The notes under the pieces are model-generated. The model worked only from the letters and a program-made list of their open reading frames with translations. It was not told the DNA's origin and searched no databases. 54,672 bases of DNA from Cypionkella psychrotolerans (GTDB taxonomy: Bacteria; Pseudomonadota; Alphaproteobacteria; Rhodobacterales; Rhodobacteraceae). Numbering within the stretch: position 1 is the first letter of the stretch; every line of letters starts with the position of its first letter. Shown here piece after piece: positions 7,383 through 17,801 of the stretch. The DNA is taken from the NCBI RefSeq assembly GCF_001294535.1, contig NZ_LGIC01000018.1, positions 1 to 54,672 of the forward strand, given 5' to 3'. The position numbers and the translations under genes are program-made.

Positions 7383-7869
7383 CACAGATGTATCAGAATT
7401 ACGAAGTACAAACAGTATGTTATGATGGAGACACGGCGCAGGAGCCACATTTGGAAGAAATCGGCTGGGGGGAGGCGTGCAGAGAGAAACTTGCGGTTGT
7501 CCGGGGTTTGGCCGCAGCATTTCCGTTCTGCTGAGGGCTGGAAGTGTTGCAGCCTGAACCGCGCCTGCGGCAGGCGTGTGGTTCAATCACACGCCCCCCC
7601 CCGCCCCGCAACAGCCCGTGGATTGCGGGAGGGCAGGCCGCGATTGGACCAACCAGCCTTTGCGCAGGGCGGAGGTATCGGCCCTGTTCGGCGGGAAAAT
7701 CACCCGATTGCTGTGCTGCGATGGATATCTTCTCTGTTATGGCCCGCTGCGGGATGGGCGTTCTCTCAAACCCACTCAGTTTAGAATTCCGATTTGGGTG
7801 GCAAAGGCGCAGAATAAACACGATCACACAGGTCGTGTAAGCACAGCTTCCTATAGAGAGATGACCGCA
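7383..7869. other. Non-coding gap between divergent cysE and an unknown gene
   Basis: The longest gap in the window. It holds the cysE promoter side, a hairpin GCGTGTG/CACACGC at 7574-7594 overlapping a CGCCTG/CAGGCG hairpin, then a run of C (7594-7602). No open frame here has a ribosome site or recognisable protein. A structured leader or small RNA is possible; nothing identifies one. Confidence 0.4.
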
Positions 7870-8310
7870 ATGAGCTATTCGGTTTTCAGCTTCCCGCTGC
7901 CCCGCGTGCCGTCCCCGTCAGAGGCAGACTTGGCCTTGTTGGTGCGCCAGGCCGCAGCCGCTTTGGCTGGGTTGGCGCTGATCACCTTGCAAAGCCATTA
8001 CGACATGGCGGCGTTCCGGTTGCGCGGGTTGTTGCAAGAGATCGAGCGCCTGCCCACCGCAGAGTTGCCGCTGGGGGATCGCGATGGCGCAGTGTTGCTC
8101 TGGCGGTTGCAGGTTTTTGATACGCGGTGTGACACGCATTTTCTGACCGGACTGCCAAACCTGCAGGCTTGGGCCAAGCGCATGTTGACGCAAGACAGCG
8201 CTGCCGACCTGCGTGCGCCGCTGGTGGTCGCGCAGTTTATGGCGCAGCAGCGCGCGTTGGGCGGTCTGCTCACCAACCCGCAGCGTGATGTTCTGTGGCA
8301 GGCGCTCTGA
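7870..8310 (+). CDS. Unknown 146-residue protein
   Basis: I do not recognise a family. The start is set at ATG 7870 (MSYSVFSFPLPRVPSPSEAD), with GAGAG ending 9 bases upstream; an ATG at 7861 is too close to that site. The protein looks mostly helical, with hydrophobic heptads around LLVRQAAAALAGLALITLQS, and has one Cys. No signal peptide or clear membrane span is seen, although residues 30-45 are hydrophobic. Codon use and GC content match the neighbours, so it is likely real. It is divergent from cysE and convergent with the MarR-GNAT gene. Confidence 0.6.
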   Translation: MSYSVFSFPLPRVPSPSEADLALLVRQAAAALAGLALITLQSHYDMAAFRLRGLLQEIERLPTAELPLGDRDGAVLLWRLQVFDTRCDTHFLTGLPNLQAWAKRMLTQDSAADLRAPLVVAQFMAQQRALGGLLTNPQRDVLWQAL

Positions 8311-8367
8311 TCGGGCGTGCACCCATCGGCCGCAACGCAGACTGGGCGCGCCGTCCCGCTGAGGTGC

Positions 8368-9243
8368 CTACAGGGTTTTGCCCAGCCAGAGTGTGGCGGG
8401 AAAGCTGGTATAGGCCGGAATATCTTGCCAGCCGTCGCGGCGGTAGAGCGCTATGGCCTCTGTCAATGCCGCGTTGGTGTCGAGCTTCAACTGGCTGTAG
8501 CCAAGCGTTTTCGCGCGGGACTCAACGGTGTGCATCAGGCGGCGGGCGAGGCCTTGGCCACGGGCGGAAGGGTCGACCCAGAGGCGTTTGACCTCGGCGG
8601 TGGTTTTGTCGAGAGGGCGGAGCGAGACGGTGCCGATCGGCAGGTCGTCACTCCATGCGATCAGGAAGCCGCCGTGGGGTGGGCGGTAAGCCTCGGGATC
8701 GGTCAGCGGCAGGGTCAGCATATCGCGGCTGAGGCTGGGGATTTTCTCGGTCAGCAGCTGGTAATAGGCGTCGAGGCAGGCGATGGCAGCAGGATCACTG
8801 GCGTCGGCGTCGCGGATCTCGATCTGGTCGCCCAGCAGGGTGGTGGCGATCAGGTCCATCGCGTCGATCAGGGCTTGGGGACGGCTGCCTGCGCGCGCAA
8901 GGGTTTCGGCGGCGCGGGCGTAACCGATGGCCTCATAGGCAGCCATTTCGGTTTGGCCTGCCGGGGTGAGTTGCGCAGTGCGGCGGCGGCGATCAATGGG
9001 ATCGGTGGCAAGCTGGATTAGGGCTTCGGCTTCGAGCGCGCGCAGCAGGCGGCTGAGCAGACCGGAGTCGAGCGCCAGTTTGGCGCGAATGTCGGCGATG
9101 TCAGTGCCTTGCGGGGTGATCAGTTGCAGCACGCGGGCGGCACCAAGCGGGCGACCCCGGCCTAGGTAGGAATGGTCAAGCGCGCCGACCTCACGGGTGA
9201 CGGCGCGGTTAAAGCGGCGCAGGCGGTCGATGGCGTCGAGCAT
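8368..9243 (-). CDS. MarR family regulator fused to GNAT acetyltransferase
   Basis: A 291-residue fusion. Residues 1-135 form a MarR winged helix-turn-helix (GAARVLQLITPQGTDIADIRAKLALDSGLLSRLLRALE, then DRRRRTAQLTPAG for the wing). Residues about 140-291 form a GNAT domain (EVKRLWVDPSARGQGLARRLM, the acetyl-CoA loop R/Q-x-x-G-x-A, and ALYRRDGWQDI). Such fusions are common in Proteobacteria; the acetyl acceptor is usually a small molecule or unknown. A palindrome at 9270-9281 upstream suggests autorepression. It stands alone between an unknown gene and nadD. Confidence 0.9.
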   Translation of the reverse strand: MLDAIDRLRRFNRAVTREVGALDHSYLGRGRPLGAARVLQLITPQGTDIADIRAKLALDSGLLSRLLRALEAEALIQLATDPIDRRRRTAQLTPAGQTEMAAYEAIGYARAAETLARAGSRPQALIDAMDLIATTLLGDQIEIRDADASDPAAIACLDAYYQLLTEKIPSLSRDMLTLPLTDPEAYRPPHGGFLIAWSDDLPIGTVSLRPLDKTTAEVKRLWVDPSARGQGLARRLMHTVESRAKTLGYSQLKLDTNAALTEAIALYRRDGWQDIPAYTSFPATLWLGKTL

Positions 9244-9269
9244 GTTTGGCCCCGGTCAGATATTTTGCC

Positions 9270-9281
9270 TGACTTTAGTCA
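9270..9281. promoter_or_regulatory. Palindromic operator overlapping the MarR-GNAT promoter
   Basis: TGACTTTAGTCA is a perfect 12-bp palindrome 27 bases upstream of the MarR-GNAT start. On the minus strand it overlaps a TTGACT -35-like hexamer (9283-9278), the usual position for a MarR autoregulatory site. Confidence 0.5.
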
Positions 9282-9386
9282 AGTAGTTTATGCGGTCAAG
9301 AGGGGCTGGCGCAGATCGGGCACAGTCTGGGCTTGGCATGCGGGAAGCGATTGTAAAGCTGCAAGGCTTCAGAGAAACATGGCGGC

Positions 9387-9983
9387 ATGAGAACAGGGTT
9401 TCCCATTGCGACCAGAGGCATGGTCATCGGCCTTTTGGGCGGATCGTTTGATCCGGCGCATGAGGGGCATGTGCATATCACGCGGGAAGCGATCAAGCGG
9501 ATGAGCTTAGATCGGGTGTGGTGGCTGGTCAGCCCCGGCAATCCGCTGAAGGCGCGCCAGCCTGCACCGATGGTGGAACGGCTGGCGCGGGCGCGGGCGG
9601 TGATGCCCGATCCGCGCGTGGTGATCACCGATCTGGAGGCGCGGTTGGGCACGCGGGCGACGGCGGACACTTTGCGCAAGTTGCGGGCGATCTATCCCGG
9701 CGTGCATTTCGTCTGGCTGATGGGAGCGGATAATCTGGTGCAATTTCACCGCTGGAACCGCTGGCGGGATATTCTGCGCAGCGTGCCTGTTGGAGTTTTG
9801 GCGCGGCCGGGGTCTGGAGTGGCGGCGCGGACCTCTGTTGCCGCGCGGGCGTTTCGGGTCAATCAGGTCGATCGGGGCGAGAATTTGCGCGGGCGCAGGG
9901 CTCCGGCATGGTGTTTTGTGAACATCCCGATGAATGGCGCGTCTTCCAGTGCGATCCGGGCGCGGGGCGAGTGGAAGCGGTGA
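9387..9983 (+). CDS. nadD: Nicotinate-nucleotide adenylyltransferase NadD
   Basis: Adenylates nicotinate mononucleotide to deamido-NAD in NAD synthesis. The nucleotidyltransferase motif [14 protein letters not shown], residues about 15-28, contains the HxGH-type catalytic signature. [29 protein letters not shown] and a C-terminal SSSAIRARG (ISSTxIR-like) complete the fold. The length, 198 residues, is normal. ATG 9387 is used because Rhodobacteraceae NadD proteins carry a short leader before GLLGG; ATG 9420 is the alternative. Confidence 0.93.
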   Translation: MRTGFPIATRGMVIGLLGGSFDPAHEGHVHITREAIKRMSLDRVWWLVSPGNPLKARQPAPMVERLARARAVMPDPRVVITDLEARLGTRATADTLRKLRAIYPGVHFVWLMGADNLVQFHRWNRWRDILRSVPVGVLARPGSGVAARTSVAARAFRVNQVDRGENLRGRRAPAWCFVNIPMNGASSSAIRARGEWKR

Positions 9984-10088
9984 ATTTGCCGTGATCTGCG
10001 GCGGGCGGAGGCTATCTGGCCCTGCTCACGATTGCATCACGGCCTGCGCGCGGGATATTTGTACGACGGGATGACCAAAGGAATCGTG

Positions 10089-11582
10089 ATGCAGGTTGGG
10101 CGCAGATGGGTGTTGGGAGGGCTGCTGGCGGGGGCTGCGCTGCCTGCGTGGGCGGAAGCGCCTGCCCTGTCGCTGCGGCCCCGCGCGCGGCCAAGTCCGA
10201 GCGCGTTGGTCAAGCCTGCGGATCAAGGCGCTGCGGCATTGGTGGCGGCGGCCAAGCTGACCGGGGCGGTGGGGTATTGCGTGGTTGATATGACCTCGGG
10301 TCGGGTGTTGGAGGCTGCGGGTGAGGCACAAGAGATGCCGCCTGCCAGTGTCACCAAGACCGTGACCACCGCCTTTGCGCTGGAAAAACTGGGGGTCGAG
10401 CATCGCTTCGTGACGCGGGTGATGCGGGTGGGGGCGGTGGTGAACGGTCGGCTCGACGGCGATCTGATCTTGGCAGGCGGCGGTGATCCGACCTTTGACA
10501 CCGACAAGATGGGCGATCTGGTGGCGGCGCTGGCGGCCTCGGGGCTGCGCGAGGTGACGGGGAAGTTCGTGGCCTACGCGGGGGCTTTGCCGGAAAGGGC
10601 CGAGATTGCGCCGGATCAGCCGGATTTCGTCGGCTATAATCCAGCGATTTCGGGGCTGATGCTGAATTTCAATCGGGTGAATTTCGTCTGGAAAGCGGTG
10701 AATGACGGGTATTCGCTGGCGATGAACGCGGAGGGCGCGCGGTTTGTGCCAGCCGTTACGATGGCAAGCGTGCAAGTCGTGGATCGGGACGTGCCGGTGT
10801 TTGCCTATGAAGCGGGGGCGGCGCGCGACAACTGGTCAGTGGCGCGCGGGGCTTTGGGGCGCGAGGGCTCGCGCTGGCTGCCGGTGCGCCATGCGGCGAC
10901 CTATGTGGCTGAGGTGTTCCAGACCCTGTGTGCGGCGCAGGGGATAAAGCTGCCTGAGGCCGAGGTGGTGTACGCTTTGCCTGCGGCAGCAGAGATAGTG
11001 CGGCACGAGTCCGAGGCTTTGCCGGATCTGCTGCGCAAGATGCTGAAATTCTCGACCAATCTGACGGCAGAGGCGGTGGGGCTGACCGCCTCGGGCGCGG
11101 GCACTCTGGAGGGGTCTGCGGCGGTGATGACCGCTTGGGCGCGGCGGCGGTTTGGCGTGCAAGCGGTGTTTGGCGATCACTCCGGGCTGGGGCCGAAAAC
11201 CCGGATCAGCCCGGCGGAGATGGTGCAGGTGATGATCAAGACGCGGCAGGATAAGCGGTTGTCGCTGCTGCACGATCTGCTGAAAACTGCCGATCTGCCT
11301 AGTGCGGATGGCAAGCCTGCGGCGAAAGCTGGCAAGCCCGGCAAGCTGGCGCGGGTTTCGGCGAAAAGTGGCACGATGAATTTCGTCTCAAACCTGTCGG
11401 GCTATGTCGATGCGCCGGGGGGGCGGTCGCTGGCCTTTGCGATCTTCACCGCCGATCTGCCGCGTCGCGCGGCGGTGCCGGTATGGAACCGCGAATCGCC
11501 CGAGGGGGATAAGGCTTGGGTCAAGCGGGCGCATCGTTTGCAAGGGCAGTTGTTGAACCGCTGGGGGCAGGTTTATCTTTAA
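10089..11582 (+). CDS. dacB: D-Ala-D-Ala carboxypeptidase/endopeptidase, PBP4/DacB type (S13)
   Basis: A 497-residue periplasmic penicillin-binding protein of family S13 that trims or cleaves peptidoglycan cross-links. The start ATG 10089 has AAAGGA 7 bases upstream. Residues 1-22 are a signal peptide (GRRWVLGGLLAGAALPAWA); the Arg pair hints at but does not prove Tat export. The catalytic motifs are present: S87-x-x-K90 in PPASVTK, the STN triad in KFSTNLTAE, and AKSGTMNFV as the K-(T/S)-G box. A large insertion between the first and second motifs, as in PBP4, is also seen. Confidence 0.93.
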   Translation: MQVGRRWVLGGLLAGAALPAWAEAPALSLRPRARPSPSALVKPADQGAAALVAAAKLTGAVGYCVVDMTSGRVLEAAGEAQEMPPASVTKTVTTAFALEKLGVEHRFVTRVMRVGAVVNGRLDGDLILAGGGDPTFDTDKMGDLVAALAASGLREVTGKFVAYAGALPERAEIAPDQPDFVGYNPAISGLMLNFNRVNFVWKAVNDGYSLAMNAEGARFVPAVTMASVQVVDRDVPVFAYEAGAARDNWSVARGALGREGSRWLPVRHAATYVAEVFQTLCAAQGIKLPEAEVVYALPAAAEIVRHESEALPDLLRKMLKFSTNLTAEAVGLTASGAGTLEGSAAVMTAWARRRFGVQAVFGDHSGLGPKTRISPAEMVQVMIKTRQDKRLSLLHDLLKTADLPSADGKPAAKAGKPGKLARVSAKSGTMNFVSNLSGYVDAPGGRSLAFAIFTADLPRRAAVPVWNRESPEGDKAWVKRAHRLQGQLLNRWGQVYL

Positions 11583-11779
11583 GTTGGGTGCAGCAGGCCA
11601 GACCGACCGATGTCTTTGCGCAAGCGTGCGGGCTTCCCTAAAGCCCATATACAGCCAGCGCCCCGGATCGCGACTTGCCGTTACGTTAAGCCGCATCACG
11701 CGGAAAACACGCGGAGATTTCCCGCTTGAATGCGCAGAACCCGTTCTAACCGCATAGACAGAACCACCGGAGCGTGTAG

Positions 11780-12958
<1,179 letters not shown>

Positions 12959-12973
12959 GCGAATTGCTTTGAG

Positions 12974-13008
12974 AAAAGCCCCCGCCGAGTGATCGGCGGG
13001 GGCTTTTT
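12974..13008. terminator. Bidirectional terminator between TRAP receptor and permease
   Basis: A long GC stem (AAAAGCCCCCGCCGA / TCGGCGGGGGCTTTTT) with a GTGA loop has A and T tracts on either side. It serves both convergent TRAP units. Confidence 0.9.
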
Positions 13009-13029
13009 CATGCGTTCAGCGCAGCGGTG

Positions 13030-14805
13030 TTATGGTGCCGGAGCCGCAGGTTTTGCTGTGCCAAAGCTGGGCGGTTGTGACAGCAGTTCATTACCCAAGG
13101 GTGCAGGCGTCGCGGGCGCGGCGGGGGTAGCAGAGCCCCCCAAGCCAGTGCCAAGCCCGCCATCCAAGCCGCCCAAGCCCCCCAGCCCACCAAGGCCAGA
13201 ATTCGGCGCGGTGAAGGTGACGTGCGAGGTATCCACCACCGCACCTTTGTAATGCATCACCATCTGCGGGAAAGAGATCACCAGACCAATCATCACCACT
13301 TGGATGATCACGAACGGCACCGCTCCCCAGTAAATCTCGCTGGTTTTGACCGGGGCCATCATCTTGCCGGTCACCCGGTCTTTATACGGCTCTTTCGGGG
13401 CGACCGAGCGCAAGTAGAACAGTGAGAAGCCGAACGGCGGGTGCATGAACGAGGTCTGCATGTTGACGCCGAGGATGACACCGAACCAGATCAGATCAAT
13501 CCCCAACTTCTCGGCCACCGGGGCCAGCAGCGGCACAAGGATGAAGGCCAGCTCGAAGAAATCGAGGAAGAACGCCAGCAGGAACACCAGGATAGACACC
13601 CCGATCAGGAAGCCCAACTGCCCCCCCGGCATTGCTGTCAGCAGATGTTCCACCCAGAGATGGCCTTGCACGCCGTAGAAGGTCAGCGAGAACACCCGCG
13701 CGCCCAGCAGGATAAACATCACGAAAGACGACAACCGGGTGGTGGAAGCAAGGGCCTGCTGGATGACAGACAGGTTCAGGCGGCCTTTGATGCCTGCAAG
13801 GAACAATGAGCCAACCGCGCCCATCGCGCCGCCCTCGGTCGGGGTGGCGATGCCGAGATAGATCGTGCCCAGCACCAGAAAGATCAGCGCAAGCGGCGGG
13901 ATCAGCACGATGATCACCTGCGAGCACAGTTTGGACATCAGGTTCAGCTTTAGTGCCCGATCCAGCAAGGCCGCGACATAGATCGCGATGATAGCGACGG
14001 AAGCCCCAATGATATCAGCGCCTTCGCCGTAGAGTGGCAGCAGGGCTTTGATGATCAGATAGCCCATCACCCCCGCGATCAGCAGCGACACCACCAGTGA
14101 GCTGACACCATTGCCCAAAGTGCGGGCCTCTTTCGGCAGCGCCGGAACCCAGTTGGGGCGGAACATGCTGACGAGGAACACATAGGACATATACAGCCCG
14201 GTCAGCACCAGACCCGGCACCATCGCGCCCTTGTACATGTCGCCGACCGAGCGACCGAGCTGGTCGGCCAGAATGATCAGCACCAGCGAGGGCGGAATGA
14301 TCTGTGCCAAGGTGCCAGAGGCCGCAATCACGCCACTGGCCATCCGACGATCATAGCCATAGCGCAGCATGATCGGCAGCGAAATCAAGCCCATAGCAAT
14401 GACAGATGCCGCGACAACGCCCGTGGTTGCGGCCAGCAATGCACCGACGATAATCACCGCATAGGCAAGCCCGCCGCGCACCGGGCCGAACAACTGGCCG
14501 ATGGTTTCCAAGAGATCCTCGGCCATGCCGGAGCGTTCCAGCACGATGCCCATGAACGTAAAGAACGGGATCGCCAGTAGGGTTTCGTTCTGCATCACCC
14601 CCCAAAATCGTTCCGGCAGGGCGTAGAGCAGCGGCCAATCGAGGGTGATGGTGCCTTCGGACATTGGGGCCAGAAACACCCCAAACACGAAGAACAACAG
14701 GCCGTTGGCGGCCAATGAAAACGCCACCGGGTAGCCTGCCAGCAGGAATACCACCAGCGAGACGAACATGATCGGCGCCATGTTCTGCGCGATCAGTTCC
14801 ATCAT
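13030..14805 (-). CDS. TRAP transporter large permease (DctM/TakM-like) with Gly/Pro-rich tail
   Basis: A 591-residue inner-membrane subunit with about 12-14 hydrophobic spans; it carries substrate across with sodium, fed by the periplasmic receptor. Marks include FFTFMGIVLERSGMAEDLLE, GVVAASVIAMGLISLPIMLR, ATPTEGGAMGAVGSL and LGVNMQTSFMHPPFGFSLFYLR, all DctM-typical. The last 70 residues leave the fold and become low-complexity: a GLGGLGGLGGLDGG run then a Pro/Ala stretch. The ATG at 14805 overlaps the stop of the small subunit (ATGA); the next codon is also ATG. It is co-transcribed with the small subunit. Confidence 0.92.
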   Translation of the reverse strand: MMELIAQNMAPIMFVSLVVFLLAGYPVAFSLAANGLLFFVFGVFLAPMSEGTITLDWPLLYALPERFWGVMQNETLLAIPFFTFMGIVLERSGMAEDLLETIGQLFGPVRGGLAYAVIIVGALLAATTGVVAASVIAMGLISLPIMLRYGYDRRMASGVIAASGTLAQIIPPSLVLIILADQLGRSVGDMYKGAMVPGLVLTGLYMSYVFLVSMFRPNWVPALPKEARTLGNGVSSLVVSLLIAGVMGYLIIKALLPLYGEGADIIGASVAIIAIYVAALLDRALKLNLMSKLCSQVIIVLIPPLALIFLVLGTIYLGIATPTEGGAMGAVGSLFLAGIKGRLNLSVIQQALASTTRLSSFVMFILLGARVFSLTFYGVQGHLWVEHLLTAMPGGQLGFLIGVSILVFLLAFFLDFFELAFILVPLLAPVAEKLGIDLIWFGVILGVNMQTSFMHPPFGFSLFYLRSVAPKEPYKDRVTGKMMAPVKTSEIYWGAVPFVIIQVVMIGLVISFPQMVMHYKGAVVDTSHVTFTAPNSGLGGLGGLGGLDGGLGTGLGGSATPAAPATPAPLGNELLSQPPSFGTAKPAAPAP

Positions 14806-15419
14806 GTGCGGTCCCCTTTGGCGGTTTTATCGGCTTCGGCTTGGATGGCGGCGAGTTTTTCAGCCAGTTCCGCGCCCTCATTGGCTGCGGCTTCGTGGCT
14901 GGATACGAAGGGCGTCGGATCGGGGATGATGCCGCGCATCACCGCGATTTTCTTGATGATTTCCGAGATGCCTTGCAGGGTCAGCAGCAGCATCCCGATC
15001 AGCAGCAAGGCCTTGGCGGGCCACAGGGTCAGACCGCCCGCGTTGTTTGAGGTTTCGCCGGAATGATAGGATTGCAGCACATAAGAGGTGAAATACACAT
15101 CCATCAGGATCGCGAACGGCATCAGGAAGAACAGATGGCCCAGCAGATCAATCCAGTGCTGCGCGCGCCGGGGCAGCGCACCATAGACAATGTCGATGCG
15201 GATATGTTCGTTCTGCCGCAGCGTGTAGGCCGCCGCCAGCAGAAACGCCGCGCCATAGAGATACCATTGCGCTTCCAGCAGCGCGTTGGATGAGCTGTTG
15301 AACAGCTTGCGCACCACCGCATTGCCGGCACTGAGCAGGATGGCGGCCAGAATGAACCAGCCGACCGCCTTGCCGATCATCTCGGTGCTTCGATCTATAA
15401 AGCGCGATAATATCAACAT
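14802..15419 (-). CDS. TRAP transporter small permease (DctQ/TakQ-like)
   Basis: A 205-residue membrane protein with four predicted spans (about residues 15-35, 50-68, 90-110, 135-158) and a charged cytoplasmic C-terminus. FNSSSNALLEAQWYLYGAAF and LRQNEHIRIDIVYGALP match the DctQ conserved block (E-x-Q-W...R-x-x-x-H-I-R-V-D). It forms the membrane complex with the large subunit, whose start codon overlaps this stop. Length is within the family range. Its promoter must lie in the 150-base AT-richer gap upstream (15420-15572). Confidence 0.92.
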   Translation of the reverse strand: MLILSRFIDRSTEMIGKAVGWFILAAILLSAGNAVVRKLFNSSSNALLEAQWYLYGAAFLLAAAYTLRQNEHIRIDIVYGALPRRAQHWIDLLGHLFFLMPFAILMDVYFTSYVLQSYHSGETSNNAGGLTLWPAKALLLIGMLLLTLQGISEIIKKIAVMRGIIPDPTPFVSSHEAAANEGAELAEKLAAIQAEADKTAKGDRT

Positions 15420-15572
15420 GATGGCCCTCCGTTGCGGTTGAGTTTGGTCAACTCGCGGCTATCGGTCAATCAGCGATACAAAGCAGATCGCAATCAGCGC
15501 TTAATTTTAGATTCGATTTACCGATGACGTAAGGTCAAGCGGCGCAGGCATCGGCAAAACCGGGGCGCGGCT

Positions 15573-15995
15573 TCAGGGCCGCAAATGCCGCACCCTTGCG
15601 CCCCATTCGATGGCGGCGGCGTGCAGGCGGTCGATATTCAACTCCTCGCGTACCTCCTCCAGCATCCGCAACTCGACCTCACGCAGGCTGCCATCGGCGG
15701 TGGCGACGTCGCAGGCGAGGGCATAGGCGGTTTCGTTCAGCCGTTCGGGCAAAGCATCGCGGATCAGGCCGAACAAAGCTTCAAGGCCGTCTTCCTCCTC
15801 AAACAGATCAAAAACGGTTTGTGCCACGACGCGGATGCGGTCGGCGTCATAGCTGGCGAACACCGGCATGTGGTTGACGGTGCGCTGAATCGCCACCAAT
15901 TCGGCGGTGCGCATGTTCTCATCCGAGGCGGAAACCGCGATCATCACGGCCAGCAGTGCGTCTTGGGGCGACAGCGAGGGGTGGGTATCGGGCAC
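15573..15995 (-). CDS. TerB-like (tellurite resistance family) protein
   Basis: A 140-residue helical protein. I chose GTG 15995 because GGAG lies 7 bases upstream; a longer frame reaches 16049 without a ribosome site. LSPQDALLAVMIAVSASD and ALACDVATADGSLREVELRML form the two TerB/DjlA-type repeats, with the D-G-x-x-x-x-x-E pattern of this fold. Family members may bind metal ions or act as scaffolds; a tellurite role is not implied by the fold. It is divergent from lysS. Confidence 0.82.
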   Translation of the reverse strand: MPDTHPSLSPQDALLAVMIAVSASDENMRTAELVAIQRTVNHMPVFASYDADRIRVVAQTVFDLFEEEDGLEALFGLIRDALPERLNETAYALACDVATADGSLREVELRMLEEVREELNIDRLHAAAIEWGARVRHLRP

Positions 15996-16104
15996 GTCTG
16001 CTCTCCTATTGTTGCAGTGCAGAATATTGACCTGAGGGCTTGGCGGCAATAGAGGACAAGGGCTTGTGATGACATGGGGTCATCACGCGTTGGAGTATGC
16101 CGCG

Positions 16105-17685
16105 ATGTCCGCTTTGCGCGATGCTGGGATGAAATCGAAAGCTTGGCCCTTTGAAGAGGCCCGCGCGCTGCTGAAACGCTATGAAAAAAAGGCCCCGGAA
16201 AAGGGCTATGTGCTGTTTGAAACCGGCTATGGCCCGTCAGGTCTGCCGCATATCGGCACCTTTGGCGAGGTGGCGAGGACGACGATGATCCGCCGCGCGT
16301 TCGAGGCGATTTCGGATATTCCAACGCGGTTGATCTGTTTCTCGGACGACGTGGACGGGATGCGCAAGGTGCCCGAGAACGTGCCGCAACAGGATATGCT
16401 GCGCGAGCATATGCAGAAGCCTTTGACTTCGGTGCCCGATCCCTATGCCGAGTTTGACAGCTTTGGCGCGCATAACAACGCCATGCTGCGGCGGTTCCTA
16501 GATACGTTTGGCTTTGAATACGAGTTCATCAGTGCCACTGAGTTCTATAAATCGGGCAAGTTCGACGACACGCTGAAGCTGGCGACCGAGCGCTATGATG
16601 CGATTATGAAGATCATGCTGGCCTCGTTGCGTGAAGAACGCCAGCAGACCTATTCCTGCTTCCTGCCAATCCATCCCGAGACCGGGCGGGTGATGTATGT
16701 GCCGATGAAAAACGTCGACGCCGTCAACCACACCATCACCTTCGATGATGAGACGGGCCGCGAATGGACGCTTCCGGTCACCGGCGGCAACGTCAAGCTG
16801 CAATGGAAGCCGGATTTCGGCGCGCGCTGGGCGGCGCTGGATGTGGACTTCGAGATGTATGGCAAGGATCACTCCACCAATACCCCGATCTATGACGGGA
16901 TTTGTGAGGTGCTGGGCGGGCGCAAGCCGAACCATATGTCTTATGAGTTGTTCCTCGACGATCAGGGCCAGAAGATTTCCAAATCGAAGGGCAATGGCCT
17001 GACGATTGACGAATGGCTGTCTTATGCCTCGTCGGAGAGCCTGTCGTATTTCATGTATCAAAAGCCGAAGACGGCGAAGCGGATGCATTTCGACGTGATC
17101 CCGCGGGCGATGGACGAATATCATCAGCAGTTGCGGGCCTATCCGACGCAGGATGTCGATCAGCAGGTCAACAACCCGGTCTGGCACATCCACAAGGGCA
17201 ATCCGCCCCTGTCGAAAATGGTGGTGCCGTTCTCGATGCTGTTGAACCTCGCCTCGGTGTCCGGCGCGAAGGATGCCAAGGGGCTGTGGGGTTTTATCAA
17301 GCGCTATGCGCCGGATGCTTCGCCCGAAGGCAACCCCGATCTCGATGCGGCGGCGGGCTATGCCCTGCGCTATTTTGCCGACCGTATTGCGCCGACACGG
17401 GTGTTCCGCCTGCCTTCCGATCAGGAACGTGCCGCGATGCTGGATCTGCGGGCGCGGTTGGTGGCTTGGGATGGCGGGCTGGACGACGAGGCACTGCAAA
17501 GCATGGTCTTCGCCGTCGGCAAGGACCATGCGTTCGAGCCTTTGCGCGATTGGTTCAAGGCGCTGTATGAGGTGCTGCTCGGCGCCTCGGATGGACCGCG
17601 CTTTGGCGGCTTCATCGCGCTTTACGGCGTGGACGAGACGATTGCCCTGCTGGATCGCGGCTTGAATGGTGAGCTTATCGCCTGA
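16105..17685 (+). CDS. lysS: Class I lysyl-tRNA synthetase
   Basis: Charges tRNA-Lys with lysine. At 526 residues from ATG 16105 (GGAG 10 bases upstream), it has the class I Rossmann signatures: [10 protein letters not shown] around residues 43-52 (HIGH) and KISKSKG at 290-296 (KMSKS). This is the archaeal-type class I LysRS (sometimes called lysK), unrelated to E. coli LysS/LysU. Class I LysRS is known from archaea, spirochaetes and some Alphaproteobacteria. [16 protein letters not shown] and the C-terminal anticodon-binding alpha cage complete the match. A terminator follows at 17702. Confidence 0.95.
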   Translation: MSALRDAGMKSKAWPFEEARALLKRYEKKAPEKGYVLFETGYGPSGLPHIGTFGEVARTTMIRRAFEAISDIPTRLICFSDDVDGMRKVPENVPQQDMLREHMQKPLTSVPDPYAEFDSFGAHNNAMLRRFLDTFGFEYEFISATEFYKSGKFDDTLKLATERYDAIMKIMLASLREERQQTYSCFLPIHPETGRVMYVPMKNVDAVNHTITFDDETGREWTLPVTGGNVKLQWKPDFGARWAALDVDFEMYGKDHSTNTPIYDGICEVLGGRKPNHMSYELFLDDQGQKISKSKGNGLTIDEWLSYASSESLSYFMYQKPKTAKRMHFDVIPRAMDEYHQQLRAYPTQDVDQQVNNPVWHIHKGNPPLSKMVVPFSMLLNLASVSGAKDAKGLWGFIKRYAPDASPEGNPDLDAAAGYALRYFADRIAPTRVFRLPSDQERAAMLDLRARLVAWDGGLDDEALQSMVFAVGKDHAFEPLRDWFKALYEVLLGASDGPRFGGFIALYGVDETIALLDRGLNGELIA

Positions 17686-17701
17686 TCTGCTGAAAAATAC
17701 G

Positions 17702-17739
17702 CCCCCGACTCAACGCTAGCGTGTGTGTCGGGGGTTTTT
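17702..17739 (+). terminator. Intrinsic terminator of lysS
   Basis: An 8-bp stem CCCCCGAC (17702-17709) / GTCGGGGG (17727-17734) with a 17-base loop is followed by TTTTT. A second small CTAGCG-type dyad lies in the loop. Confidence 0.8.
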
Positions 17740-17801
17740 ATTTGACGAAACCTCGCGCTGGTTTACCTTTATGAATGGGGACGGTGGTAAGAGGTGTTGC
17801 G

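Noticed and set aside
7422-7784. Possible 120-residue gene between cysE and the unknown gene
   Set aside because: No ribosome site, basic/Trp-rich junk-like product, and hairpins cut through it.
16498-17529. 343-codon minus-strand open frame
   Set aside because: Antisense of lysS; no motif.
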